From Pyrocephalus nanus (Eukaryota > Chordata > Aves > Passeriformes > Tyrannidae), in contig CM076263.1 of NCBI GenBank assembly GCA_038380795.1, forward strand, positions 8,732,709-8,796,708: a stretch of 64,000 nucleotides of DNA, in the 5' to 3' direction. The notes under the pieces are model-generated. The model saw only the letters and a program-made list of their open reading frames with translations, was not told where the DNA came from and searched no databases. Of the stretch, positions 37,086-50,450 are shown one piece after another (position 1 is the first letter of the stretch; the number at the start of each line of letters is the position of its first letter). The translations under genes and the position numbers were made by a program.

Positions 37086-37579
37086 ACGAACACCTTTCTA
37101 TTCACTGGTTAGAGCCAGCTCACTCTAACTCTGTCTGTGGTGCTATAGAAGCCTCAGGTGGGATCAGAGAAAGCACAGACTGCAAGAGCCAACCTCCTTC
37201 TGCAACTGAGGCCAAGATACAATAGGCTGGGAGATTTAATTTGATAGACATGAAGGATGGGAACAATGGTTGTATTCAACCCATCCAACTGCAGGCCAGG
37301 AGCTGTAATCAACATGATCAATCGGGTCCATTCCTCTTCTGTAAGCACAGCCCAGAGAGCCCTGCTGTCCATCACTATGTTCAGTATCAATAATATCATC
37401 ACCCAAAATAACCTGTACTTACAAAATATGTCTGCCACAAAAACAAGGGGATCAGGGCATTGCAGCTGATGTACCCTTGTGCACACAAACATCAGTGGGC
37501 CATTGCTGACATCCTCCAGTTTTGGAGGCAGCCTTCCAGGAAAATAAAGGGTTAAGGCTTTGAAAAAAGGACAAGGAGG

Positions 37580-38411
37580 GACACACCTGAAGCATGGGAT
37601 GCCATCCAGAGGGACCTGGACAAGCTTAAGGAGTGGGTCCATGGAAATCTCCTGAGGTTTAGCAAGACCAAGTGCAAGATGCTACACCGCAGTCGTTGCA
37701 ACCCCTGGTCTCAGTTCAGGCTGAGGGATGAGCAGATCAAGAGCAGCCCTGCTGAGAAGGACTTGGGGGTGCTGGTGGGTGAGAGGCTGGACATGACCCG
37801 GCCATGTGCACTCACAGCTCAGAAAGCCAAACCTGTCCTGGGCTGCATCCAAAGATGGGTGGGCAGCAGGGGAGGGAGGGGATTCTGCCCCTGTGCTCTG
37901 GAGAGACCCCACCTGCAGTGCTGCCTCCAGCTCTGGGGTCCCAGCACAAGAAGGACATTGACCTGTTGGAATGAGTCTGGAGGAGACCACCAAGGTGATC
38001 AGAGGGAAGGAGCTCCTCTCTTAGGAGAAGAGGTTGAGTGAATTTGGCTTGTTTAACCTGAAAAATAGAAGACTCCAAAGAACTGCAGCCTTTCAGTACC
38101 TGAAAGGAGCCTACAAGGAAGATGGAGAGAGACTATTTACGAGAGCATGTAGTGAGAAGACAAGGGGGAATAACTTCAAACTGAAAGAGAGTAGGTTTAA
38201 ATTAGATATTAGGAAGAGGGTGGTGAGGCTGGGAGACAGAACTACCCAGAGAAATTGTGGATGCCCCATCCCTGGAAGTGTTCAAGGCCAAGGTGGATGG
38301 AGCTCTGAGCAACCTGGTCTAATGGAAAGTGTCCTTGTCCATGGAAAGGGGGTTGGAACAAAGTGATCTTTAAGGTTCCCTTCCAACTCCAACCATTCTA
38401 TGATTCTATGA
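37580..38411 (+). mobile_element. CR1 LINE 3' fragment, about 830 bp
   Basis: The longest CR1 piece in the window. It runs from 'GATGCCATCCAGAGGGACCT' through 'GAGAAGGACTTGGGGGTGCT', 'AAGCCAAACCTGTCCTGGGC' and the 3'-terminal blocks to 'CATTCTATGATTCTATGA'. It includes the decayed end of the reverse-transcriptase reading frame and abuts the retroviral remnant. Its frame is broken and it cannot be active. Confidence 0.9.
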
Positions 38412-41400
38412 CATAACTCATATCCAAGCAAGAACTCCTCTTTATGGCACTGGAAAAGTTTTAATGGATGTCTCTAATGGGGTAGGAGACTGGTGTGCAG
38501 CCTTCCCAGGCACCCAAACACACAGTGTTCCACCAGGTTTTTCCCCTGACAATAGTTATCAGGCACATTTACCAAATCAAAGCTGCAGAACCAGGCCAGA
38601 GAGCAGTAAGAAGTTCCCCATCACTCTGTTTGGCCACGGCAAAGTTTGTTCCCCAAAGTAACTGTGATGATGAGCTCTCTCATGGGTACAACACCCAGTT
38701 CCACAAGGATGGGGATCTTCCAGAAGAAGAAGTCTCAGGTAGAATCTCCACCCAATATATCACAAAGAAATCCTGCAATGGGCAGGAGGGACCCTGGGCC
38801 TTCCCAAGGATGGAGAACTGGTGGGATTTGTGGAGACTGCAGAGCATTTCCAAAGACCCAGACAGCCCAACCTCAGGGGGTGCCATTAGGCCAGAGCTCA
38901 GGATAAACCTGAAACAAATGTCCATCATTCCCCTGTGCTCCTAAATCATGAGCTACTTCTCACTCCAAAAGACCAAATTGCCCTGGAAAAAGGATCTTAG
39001 CTGGAAAACAGTGAGGAGAAGAGTACAAATCTTTCCTCTCTGAACTGAGAAGTTGAAAGAGAAATCTGCCTTGGCCTATTCCTACAGCCCAGAGTTGCTC
39101 TGTTCCGATGGACTGGCTAGTCCTGTCTCCATTCTTGTAATGTGTCTTCAGAGCCTTGGCAGGCAGACACTGTCAGGAGGTCTCTCAGCTTCTGTCCCTG
39201 CAGTTCTTCTCTTGTAAACAACTGCTCTCCTGATCCCCATCTCCAAAGGGAATTTCCAGCCCCTCGCACTGCTCCAGGCCCATCACACACTGCCTGCAGC
39301 TGCCCACCAACCCCAGAGCTCAGATGCTGGCCAGCCAGCTGTGGAATCTCAAGCAGACTCCTGGCTTCAGACAGTGTTTTCCCTGAATGCTAGTGGGTGC
39401 CTCTTCTCTTCTGACTCCTCTGAGAGACCAGTTCTAAGAGACACACAGGGCCCTTTCCCCTTTGCAGAGGGAGATGGAGACAGCAAGGTGGTCTTAACAC
39501 AGCCAGACCTGTTATGGCATGTCCCTGTTGCACAGAGGGACATTCCTGTGCATTCCAAGCAGATCCATCTCTGGTGGCCCAGCTGAGGGATGTCTCTGCA
39601 CACATCCATTGTGCCCCGCACTGCGTGTTCTCCAAAGGTCCAACTCCTCATCTTGGGAACAGGGATCCCATTCCTGACTCCTCCGATGGGTTCTGTCCCA
39701 CTGCCTTGGACACAGAGAAGACCCTACGTGTTGCAGAAATCTGGAGGAGCTAAAGTCTGCCAAGATGAGATTCAGATCAGATCATGCCCCGTGCGTCCCA
39801 GCAGTAACTGACTGTCATCGTAATCAGGGAATTTTGCGCTCCCCAGAAAGATCACAAGGGCCATGGCCTTAATTCCCATCTGTGCAGGGCTCTGCTCCAG
39901 TGCCGAAGGTCTGTGTGAGAGTTGCCAGTATTGCAAAACAACAGCCTCACTGGAGGGAGAGTGGGAAGATGTACAAACTATCGGCAGAGGATTGTGTGCC
40001 ATTTCACTCCTGAAAGCTCTGTGGGTGTTCCTTCCTGCCTTCTCTGAATTCACCTTGTGCTCCCACCTCTGGGAGCAGGACCACTGCGGGTCTGCAAGGC
40101 CAGAGCCCAGCTGCCCCCTGAGCTAGGTGCCAGATGCCCACTGGCATTGCCTACTATGCAATTCCAGGATATTTCACTAATATCCTGGAAAACCAAAACA
40201 TCTTCCCCCCTCCCCTATACAAGGTAACATCCCTTCATGACCTGACAGCCAGAACTTTGTAGCCAGAGATGGAGACTCAATGTTGGAGCTAAAATCCAGA
40301 GCAGAAGAGGCAAGGAGAAGAGCTCAGAGCATTTCCTGCTGCTTTCTGGGTCGATATGGACAAAGGGCATGGTTATCCATGATGCTGGCAGTGCTGTTCA
40401 GAGCTGCAGATAAGGGGCTTCAAACCCCACACAAATGCCCACTCTAATTCGTCTCATGCCTTCAGTACCCTGGAAGGGGCACCACGTGCTTTTTTGACAA
40501 AACAGGGGTTCCTCTGGAGCACCATCTGTATTTTCTCTTCAAAACAATAAGACCCTGCCAACCCCTCATCTGCCCTTGCCAGAGGGACGACAGCACTCTG
40601 GAGCAGGTAGTGAGGGTACGAGCCTCAGCAGAGCCCCACCAGACTCTAGCAGGATATCCTGAAACCACCTGGGGTGCAAGACCCCTCATCTGTGATGGCC
40701 CTGCTGATGCAGGAAGGTTGTGAGTCCCCATCAGCTGGCTCACGCTGTGCCAGGGCAGCACCAGCACACACAAAGATTGGTCTGAATAGTTTTGGGAAAA
40801 GGATTTGGAGCACAAACACGAAGGCTGTGTCACATGGTTACAACTGAAAGCACACAAAACACTTTGCTCTCCAAAAAATGGAGGCTGGAACAGAGGGATG
40901 GCCAACCTTGCACCTCTGTGTGTCTCTAGCTTCTCATGCAAGTAAACTCTGTTCAGGGGACGCCGTGTCCTGCCATCATTCCCATCACACTGAGCCCATC
41001 TCTTCACAGCTTCTTAAGTGCCTTTTCACCTCCTGTCCTCAAGATGCTGGCCTCTCTTTCCAGGATAATAGATCTTCCTGGAACCTGTTGAAATTTGCAA
41101 TTGCTCATGTAGCACAGGGAATTAAAAGATCAAGCATCTCTCCGGGCTAACGAGCCCAAGTGTAGTGAGTGTCCAGCTGAGATCACACACAGCCACTTTG
41201 GCAAGAGCACTTCAAAGATAAGGGTAGCGCTCCAAACATCCAAGCAGCTCTTGGAGGTCAAGTCGTTCTCCCTTCCCACTTGATGTTATCTGCCTTGGGA
41301 TCTCCTGGGTCACACACAGACCTCCAGAAAAAAAACTTCATCTTATTTAAAAACTTCTGAGTTCCAGAGACGTCTTCCAGCCTGGGGAGGTACTAGGAAC

Positions 41401-44400
41401 TAAGAGCCTGTCCAGACACGTGCACCATCTTTCTAGTCACCCCTGTACCCCTTCAAATACTGGCATAACATTTTCTTCTAAATCTTCTGGAAATCCCCGC
41501 TGTCCTGAGACTTGGCCCGAGCCTGTGCTCATGGTGGTTTGCTGGAATAGGCATTTTATATATAGTAAGGGTTGTAATGTAGGACATTAGAAGAGCTTTG
41601 CTGGGGTGAGTGCAGCACGTCTGACACTGTACCCCCAAATCTGCCTTTAATCAGCTCCCTGAAACACTGTGCTGGGTTCACCCACCCTCACCTCAGTCCC
41701 TGGACTGCGAGACACCCCAGTCTGCTGGCCCCACGCTGCCCAAAAAGAGGTGGGTGAAGAAAGATACAGCTGGCAGACCTGCAGCCTGGGCCCACACCAA
41801 GTCCACGAGGGAATCAGCAGCATCCCTTGTAGGTCTCCGTGCAGACAGCAATGCCTCCTGCCCCAGAGCAGTCTCACAGTTGTCTGAGGTCTGCACTTTA
41901 CAGGGCTAAGACTGGGCAATCCAATGGTCTCCTCCAGCCTTAAACACCAATCCATTTGCTGGGCAAACATCCTATCTGCTCCCATCTCCCACTCGGAGGA
42001 TGCCCCATAAAGAGTTATTCGTACAGTCCCTCAGCACCAAACTCAACACCACAGTTTCTGGGAAGCTTTGGATCTCACATATGTTTGTCCCATTTCCCTA
42101 GCTTGCCAGCTGCCCAGCTGTTCCTTTGCATTTGAGCTAATCACAGAGATTAAGGCAAAGACCCAGCCTGGAAGGTTTGCAAACAGTTCCAGCCTGTTTC
42201 TGCAAGCAGCTTTTGCAGTCACACTCTGGCACAAAAGCACATAGGCTAATAAACCCCACAGCATCTGTGAAGGGAATTCCCAAGAAGGGCTCGATGCTAA
42301 CCCAGGCAGATTAGCCAGCAGGGAGTTTAGGGACACTGCAAACTACAGGGTCGTCAGGCACATCTCCTTGAAAAGGGAAGAGAAGGGAGATAGTGAGGCT
42401 GGACAAAAGGTGCCCAGAGTTATCAGAAAGCAGTTGTGTCCAAAACATACGTCACCAGAAATCCTGGGCCCTAGTGCCCTGTGTCCCCCCAGGAACTCTG
42501 CACAGCTGGCCCCTTCCTCCTCCTGAGCACACTAACACTCTCTCCCCTGAGGGGAGAGGCAGCCCACCATCCTGTCAGGACACAGTGGGGCTGAGCAGGT
42601 AGCTCAGGGCAGAGTAGAGCCTCCATCCCATTCCTTCCAGCCAGATTCCCCTGTCCTTGTGCTGCCCCATGTTTGCAGGCAGTATCTGCTGCCTGGAGCT
42701 GTTCATTACTCAGTTGACTCCAGATTTTGCAGCCTTCAAACCCTTGTGGCCCAGAGACTAAGCCAACACAACACAGAACCCATCCTGCATCTGTCCAGAT
42801 GCCTGCTGATGCAGCCTTCAGATGCAGCCTCCCACCAAGTCACTGTCCCTGTCAAAGTAAACAGGTTGTCTTCTCTACTAACAAGCTCGAGGGATCACTT
42901 TGGAACCCCAGCCCATCTGTAGCTCCATGCTTGTCACTGCATGAAGCAAGAAGTTTGCAGCTGGCCTGGCTGTGATTGCACAGGGAAAGAAGGGGGTGCA
43001 GGCATCTGGGGGTCCTGATGGACTGAAGTATGTGATTAACAGTTGACAAATATGACTTTTGCAGCTGTTCAGCACTGAGTCCTGAAAGACAGACATAAGA
43101 GGGAGCTGGAAAGAGAATGTAGATGCTCCCATTAGTGGGATTTGTGGTAAAAATGTTTTCCCCCATCATGGTAGAGAAGGTCCCCCAGTATTTCTGCCTT
43201 TGAGGTGAGAAAGGCATTTCCTTGAGCAGTTCACCTGTGAGAGCACAGCAGTGGGATAAAATGCCCAAGTGCTTCGGGGACAGAGGGTGGCTGATGTGAC
43301 ACCAGGGCAGGAGCAGAGCACACAACACATTTCCTGTCCAGTTCCAGTCATGCCAAAGAGAGAGGTTTGTCCTTTTCTTCTCCATCTCCCTGCCACCACC
43401 CCCCTTACCCTCCCCAGAGCCAGGACAACACAAAGCTGGGGGCATTTCCATTCAGCACTTGGCCTTGCTCTCAGCCACACCAGGACCTCCTGTGCCTGCC
43501 CACGAGTGGTTCTGAAGGCAGGCAGAGGGCACTGCTCCCACTGCTGCCAAGCACAAAGCTCAGGTGAAGCACAGCTGGATTTTAAGCGGGCACAAGGTCA
43601 CCAGGGATCCAGAAGAGCCAGATGGAGAGAGCCCAGTGGGTGTCCCATCTGTGGTGTCTCAGCTACAGAACATCCCATCCCCTTCTCGACACACCCGTCT
43701 GTTCGCAGTGTGATGTCTTCCAGGCATAAGAGCCCAAAGCCTCTGCCGGTAATACAAACAGAATAACTTGGACCCAAAAACTGGTCAGATCAACCATAAA
43801 AACAACTCAGATTTAGAGGGGAGATTTTGAAACAAACAGCTTAATTAATTAAACTGAGGAGCACAATCAGAGGAAGAAACAGGAAAAGTACTTTCAATAT
43901 TTTTTTTTCCTTTTTCTTGTTTGTTTGTTTTTAAATAAGCATGTTCCTGAAAGCCATGTGGGTGAAAGTTGAAAGGCATGAATTTTCCAGGCAGGGAAGC
44001 TGCCAGAGGAACACTGAGGACCCCATGCTGACCAGGGCACATTGGGAACCAGCAGCATCGATGAATGCCCTTGCCTTGAACCACGGGGAGAGAGGCAACT
44101 GTTTCCCGTTAGTCATGAGGACTAAAGCATTCCCAGACAATCACAGGGACATGACCAGATAGAGTAGTTTTTGGGTTACTAACTCTCCGTGGATAAGGGG
44201 CAAGGGAGGATGAATGGAGCCAGAGGAGGGCACACAGACTCAACTTCTCAACTTCGTGACCTAGTGGGAGCGGTTCTTGAGCAGAGAGAAGCTGCAGTGA
44301 CCATTTTCTTTGTCCTTTTCCCCACTGGTTTCTCCATAGGTGCAGCCCCCAGTCTCTCAGTACCTCAGCCACGAAACCAGGGGACCACCTATAGCTGCGG

Positions 44401-45474
44401 AAAAGTCTCCTGTGTTGGTTCCTCCTGATTTATTACTGCAGAGTGACAGTGTTATTCTGAAGCAATGCTTGGGCTGCGGCAGCACCACTGTGACATCCCC
44501 ATGCATGCTGATAAATTGTCTGCATGGTCCCTCACAGGCTTTCGAGCCAGGCCAGCTAACACCAAGCTAAGTGTATGGGGGTGAGCAGGGTCAGGGACCA
44601 CCCTCAGGGGACAGGAGAATGCAGCCACTCTATCCAGGGATGAGAGAGCTCAGCCCCAGGCTCTCCCTGCCAGCTGGCTGTGGTGCCTGGTGGCCTTGCT
44701 CTGCACACTTAAACCACCTTATCCAGACCCAGCAGTTCCCTCATTAATCATCAATGGACATGGGTCCCACCAGAGGCTGAGACAGTCCAGACAGATTCCT
44801 TGCCCAGTGCACCCTACCATTCCCTGATTTACATCCTCCTTCCTCTGCAGCGTGGGTGTAACCTCGTGCCCTGCTCCATTCCCGATGCAGACGTCAGCAT
44901 CCCATTGGTTTTTCCCTAGAAGGCAGCTCTGGCCCCCATCACCAGAGCAGCTCAGTCCCCGGCCCCAGGGCATGCCCTGCGTGGGACCCCCCTTTCCCCA
45001 CAGCCCTCTGTGTGAGGCCAAAGCACTTACAAACACTTTCCAAGAAGCTCCCTTCTCCAATCTCCTTTGGAGCTGGCAGAAGAGCATGTGGGGATGAATC
45101 CAAATTCAGAAGGAAATTATAGATATTGGCTTAATTTCTTATCCAAGCTTTTCTTACTCCTTAGGCTATTTGTTCCTGCTTTTCCCCACTAGTTCCAAGA
45201 GTCTTGTGCTCCAAGCCAAGACCAACTCTCCTCCAGGCTCAGATAAGCACCAGGGACAGCCTGGGGTAGAGCAGGCTGTCCTCCTACCAAGTATACAGCC
45301 TTCTCCTATCCTTCCTTCAGGCTTCCTCTGCCCAAGACCATTTTCAGTTGCTGATCTCCCCAGTCTCTTCCCTACACTTTCATGGTCTGACAAATCCATC
45401 TCATGAATTCACAAACCAAACAAGGTCTAAACCTTCCATACAAAGCAGGGGCAGAGTGGGATCAGGAGATCAGA
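38412..45474. other. No gene seen
   Basis: Apart from repeat copy B, this is non-coding sequence. It includes an A/T-rich stretch near 43840-43940 with TTAATTAATTAA and a T-rich run. Confidence 0.5.
39700..39940. repeat. Diverged repeat segment, copy B
   Basis: The partner of 34281-34520, in the same orientation and about 5.4 kb away, with the retroviral and CR1 insertions between them. On the minus strand the shared ATG is at 39879, again after CCTGCACAG. It is followed by a hydrophobic run (MGIKAMALVIFLG) in a frame that starts upstream at 40053 and stops at 39772. Confidence 0.55.
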
Positions 45475-45960
45475 GAATTAGAGAATCACTTAGATTGGAC
45501 CAGGTTCCACAGCACTATGCCCATCTTGAAATCCTCCAAGGGGGGAGATTCTACCAACTCTCCAGGCCCCCATGACTGTCCCCATGGGGATAATTTTCCT
45601 ATCCTAAAAGCTTAATCACTGTCTCTCATGCCCCCCCCCATTATGCACCTCTATTAACAGCTTGGCTCCATCTTCTCAAGAATCTCCCGACAGACACTGG
45701 AGGGCTGCTTTTGGGTCTCCCCAAAGCCAGCCCTTCTCACAGATGGACAAGCCTAACTCCCCCAGCCTCTTTTCACAGTGTAGGAACTCCAGCCCCTGTC
45801 ATTTTAGTGGCTTCTGCTGAACTCACTCCTGTTTATCAACGTCTCTTCCGTAATGAGGGGGCTGAAACATGGATGCATCACCCAGGTGTGTTGCAATGAG
45901 TGCTCAGCAAAGGGGGGCAATCACTTTCTGAGATCAACAGGAAAGAGTTGAACCCTTCTG
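45475..45960 (-). mobile_element. Decayed CR1 LINE fragment
   Basis: Reads as reverse-complement CR1. It starts with 'GAGAATCACTTAGATTGGA' and continues with 'GGAGGGCTGCTTTTGGGTCT', 'GGACAAGCCTAACTCCCCCA' and 'AACTCCAGCCCCTGTCATTT'. Divergence is high, so this is an old copy. Confidence 0.7.
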
Positions 45961-47699
45961 CCTTTTAGCAACTCAAGAGTATTGCCAAAACTATTACTCT
46001 GGCTGCCTTGAAATTACAATTGGCTCCTTCATGCCCACAGAACCTGTGAATGATGCCCAGCACAACACCAGCACCATGTTTCTGTGTTGCCCAAAACCTC
46101 ACAGGGGGCGGAGATCCAGACAACAGATCCAGAAAAGAAATGGGTTTTCCATCTCTATGGATGTCTATGGGAATGGAGGAGCTGCAGGATGCATTTTCCT
46201 CAGTCTCAGAAAGACTACGGCCAGAGGGAGCCATCAGATCAGCTTCTCACAGCCCTGAGTCTCTCTGGTGGTTGTGTAGCTGCCCAGTCCCTGCAAAGTT
46301 TTAGCTCCTTGTACCTGCAGAGTTCATCTACAAGCCTTTAATATTTATTTCCCATCATGCTAAATGTCATCAGATCCAGAACCAGTCCTGGAGGAATAGG
46401 CTGACAGGTGCCACTTCCCCCAGATGGCTACTGGTGCCTGCTGTCCTGAATAACCTCCTGCCCTCCTCACCTCGGGGCAACCTGGAGTCTCCAAACTGTC
46501 AGGGACTCCCACCTCGGCTACATTTCCCGGGGTACCCAGAAATACCCTTCACAGCACAGGAAACAACCATAAATGACAGCACAGCTTGCAAACAAGGTTA
46601 CAGGAGATCTGCAAGTTAATTGTGCAAAGGTCACAGAACCTGCAAAAAGCTGCAGAATGGACAAAGTGAGTTGGAAGTTATTCTGGAGGCTTTGTTCACT
46701 GAGGCAGGTTGGGCAAGAAGTGGTGAGTAAGCAATGTTAGGATGTTTTCTTTGTGGGGGACAATTCTGAAGACTGGTGATAAAACCTCTGACAGACTACA
46801 GGAGAAAAAAAGCATTGTTAACATCGAGTCCATGCACACACAAAGAGGTGCTGCCTCCCACCAGCAAGCCACGGGATATTCCCGTGTCCAGGGAGCAGTG
46901 ATCTCCCTCCACAAGCTTCTTATCACAGGGATGGAAGAAGCAGAGGTGGAGAGCTAGGCATAAGGAGCTCCTTCCCCTGGGGTGTGTTCCCATTCCCTTT
47001 TAAAACCTCAAGTGGGAGTTGCACTGGCTCTGCTTTACTTTTCTCAGGTTTTTCCTGAAAGAGCAAGGAGTCAGTCTTTTTTTTGAGATGTTTGTCATAT
47101 GAGCCATATCATCCCTGTGTGCCTGACTCACATGAAGGATGTTCTGTTCTCCTGGAGACATGGATGCCTGAGCAGAGAGATACCCAGCAGAGGTCTGTCA
47201 GCCCTAGCACCTCCTGGGAACGCCAGGGAAATTCCAGTTGTGTAAGAAATAAAGAGCGTTACAGCTAAGATCCCTCAGCCCATTTTTAAAAGGCTCTTGG
47301 GTACAATTTATCTAGGCAGCTACTTTTGAAATACTTGCCTTTGGTGTACGTGTTCTAGCATCCCCTCTAATGCCTGATAAACCAGAAAATATTTCATAGC
47401 CTTGCTTTCTTCTTCCCAAACACTGAATACAGACATTGCCTTCCTTTTTGCATCTTGCATAAAAGCATTTTCATTCTTTGGGGAAACAGATATAAAAGAT
47501 GAGGATGTTTTGGTAGTACCTCCTCCACATCATCATCGCTACGGTCAGCCAAGCATATCTCCCAGGAGAGTTCACAGTTTTATACACTTCCCAACTTCCC
47601 AGTTGCATCTGCTCATGCCAAGCAGCTCATTTCGGACAGCTGCTCCCCCTCTTCTGCTGAGCCCACCAATGAAATCCCCCTTCCCCACTGCACAGTTCA

Positions 47700-47970
47700 G
47701 GCTTCAGCCTTTAATAATGCCTCTGTTTTTTAACCCCCACATCTATGCTTGTTGCAAAACTTGCTCAGGGTACACTCAATCCCACTGTCTATGTCATTAA
47801 TGAAGGCATTGAATAGTACTAATCCCAGTACAGCCTCCTTAGGAACACTGCTTTTTACTGGTTTCCATTCAGACATTTGGTTGCTGACTTTAACTCTTTG
47901 GATGCAGCCATCCAGCTGATTTCTTACATGTTGCTTTTCCCAGACCAATGGCCAGCACCTTGGCACAGGT
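47700..47970 (-). mobile_element. CR1 LINE fragment with reverse-transcriptase residues
   Basis: The minus-strand frame contains 'LDGCIQRVKV', 'VLGLVLFNAFINDIDSGIE' and 'CTLSKF', which match the palm region of the CR1 reverse transcriptase just before the catalytic aspartates. The frame shifts or decays right after 'SKF', so the Asp-Asp motif is not preserved. It is an inactive remnant. Confidence 0.75.
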
Positions 47971-49014
47971 AGCACAAGCACACACACGTGCCTGGTGACA
48001 GGACTAGTGCAGTTTGCTCCTATATTTTGCCTACACTGCTCAAGCAAAGGTGAGCTGTACTGCATGGGTTCTCTTCTGAGCTGGAGGGTATTAATGTGGG
48101 AGGTGGCACAACTGTCTGATGTGACATTCCTTGCAGGAGGCTACCACGTGCCCACCTCCCTTGCAACCCTCTGTTTCTGGGGTTGGTCCTCCAAAGCACC
48201 CATGGTGTGCCCATCACATGAGCTTCTTGACATGGCTCCAGCCTCAGATTCACACCAAAGATCCCACAGATGAGGGACAAGGAGACCATGGTGGATGCAA
48301 CAATGGGCACGGACTGACCATGCCCAGGGCTGGGTCTTCCCTGCCAGGATGAGTTCTGGCAGCATGGGACCCACAGAAGTCACTACTGGGACTGTGCCCC
48401 AGCACAGGCATGCCCCCAGCCACAATCCCTGTCCCTCCAGTCCAGTGCCACCTACATTGTCCAGGCTCAAGGGGCTTTACAACCTTGCAGGGATTGAAGA
48501 GGGCAGGCAGGCCCCAGATCTGCTCCACTGTGGTGGCCAGGCCGGGAGAAGGAAGGGAACAAAGTACGGGGCAGTAGGGACAGAGGTGCCTGGTGCCCCA
48601 GGCTGAGGCAGCAGCCCCACTGCAGCTGGAGGAAGCTCTGTCATGATAGTTAACAGGCATGGCTGGGCATGGGATGAAGTGCAGGGCAGGGTATGTTTCA
48701 GCCCCTCAGGGATGCTGATGTGTGACCTGCTCTGGTTTAGCAAGGCACTTTGGCTTCAGCAAGAGGACACAGGCATGGACAACAACATGGACACAGTGGG
48801 CCAGTCACCACTGCAGGAATATGGGCAGCAGCCAGTGCAGCCTTCCCATGGATCAGTGCAGCACCCCAGGAAGTTTTATCTCCAGCCTTTTTGTTGCTGT
48901 GTGCAGCCAGAGCTTGCTGCTCACCTCTTGCCTCAACTCCAGATTTGAGAGGACAACAGGCACTGCAGCATGAGGCTGGCCCCTGTCCTCAATCATGCAC
49001 AAGCTGATGGTCAT

Positions 49015-49448
49015 CTTCCTTTGGCAGGACCAAAGCTGGTCCTGCTGCAGGTGCTGCTGCCTTGCAGGCTGCATTAGGAAGGGCTGGGGATACCATGGAC
49101 AAACGAGGAGTCCCTAAGCAACTCCTCCTCAGTCCAGGAGTAACTCACACCAATACTCCCCAGGGATGGTGGCAGTTCTTCAAGCTCCACTGTCTGATTG
49201 CAGCCCCACATCTCTCAGTCCTGAGGGGATCAGGGGCAATCAGGTCCTGCAGGCACTATCTGTGCCTGGAGAGCCCAGCCACTGTCCCTGTGTCTCTGCC
49301 AGCAGTCTGGGAGGGAAGAGTCCAGGCAGTGGACATCAGCTTCCTTTGGCAGGATCAAAGCTTATCCCCTTGCCAGTTCTGCTACCAGTCCTGCTGCCCT
49401 GTTGGCCAGGCAGGAAAGGACTGGGAGGGTCCATGGACAAAATGAGAG
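49015..49448. repeat. Diverged direct repeat, two copies of about 100 bp
   Basis: 49015-49110 and 49340-49448 share 'CTTCCTTTGGCAGGA', a CAAAGCT block, a CCTGCTGCC block and 'CCATGGACAAA' in the same order. They are about 325 bp apart and probably arose by an old tandem duplication. Confidence 0.5.
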
Positions 49449-50059
49449 TGCACAGGGACTCTTCCTACTGCCGAGGCAGCCACCCGTCTGGGCAAAGGAA
49501 GCTCCTGCACACAATCCTGCCCAGCACTGGCTCCTGCTCGTCACAGGCAAAGCAGCACAGACCCTCCTAGGCACTGGCCTTGTCTCCCCACATCCTCACA
49601 GAAGCAGTAGCCCCCCTCCACAAATAGTGGCAGAGAACCTGCCAGCCATAGCAGATGGCACCTCTTCCCTTGCTAATGAGCCGGCAGGATTTAATTCCTA
49701 CCTCCCATTAACACTCATTAGAGTGTCACTTGGCCATTCTTCTGTCTGTCACATCTCCGCTGCTTCAGCTTCAAGATACTCATTCAGGGCTACTTCTGGG
49801 GTGGCCAGCATCCTCCCAGTCACCCCCAGAAAGCCTCTGCCTCGCTGTGCCCCAGACCCTGCTCTAAGTGGATCTTAAGAGGAGGCAAGCACAGAGCATC
49901 CATGGCACAGGTGGATGGATATGGTTTTAACCCCCAGACCAGGTCTGGACTTGGGGTTTTCCTGTGGTGCCCCCACCTTCCCCAAAATCCCTCAGCCCCA
50001 CCGCGGGCACAGAGTCTCAGACAGATGCAGCCAGACCTACCACAGCTTTCTAGGGGACA

Positions 50060-50450
50060 GAAGTAGGTTACTTTCTGCCACGCATAGAAATGATGTGATG
50101 CATATTCATCAGCTACGGTTGTGCGCAGATTACAGCAGTCGCATAAATTGCAGGTTTAGGGATCATCAGCTGCACTCCATGACTTTTTCAGGGCTTCCTC
50201 CCTTGAAAAAGAGATGGTAATTGGAGTCATCTCATGAAAAATAAAGGTCAGCACTTTAAATGATGTCTTAGAAAAATACTGTTTACTGTACATTTTTACA
50301 TCTCTCAGGTGAACATTTCAGTGATCATAAGCCTCATCTTATTATTTAAAATTGTATTTATCAGCTATAATCACTGTCAATACATTTTTATTCTCAAAAA
50401 TCAATTTAGTGAAATATTCACAGATATGATGGAAACAAATTGAATTTGAA
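50060..50450. other. A/T-rich block, candidate conserved non-coding element
   Basis: A sharply A/T-richer stretch inside GC-richer DNA. It has no repeat signature and no coding frame, and carries motifs such as ATGATGTGATGCATATTCATCA and several ATTA and ATTTA cores. Such islands are often enhancers. Conservation cannot be judged from one sequence. Confidence 0.3.

Noticed and set aside
37154..37642. 162-codon minus frame beside the retroviral remnant
   Set aside because: Its first 20 or so codons lie antisense in a CR1 fragment, so the frame is a mosaic and not a preserved gene.
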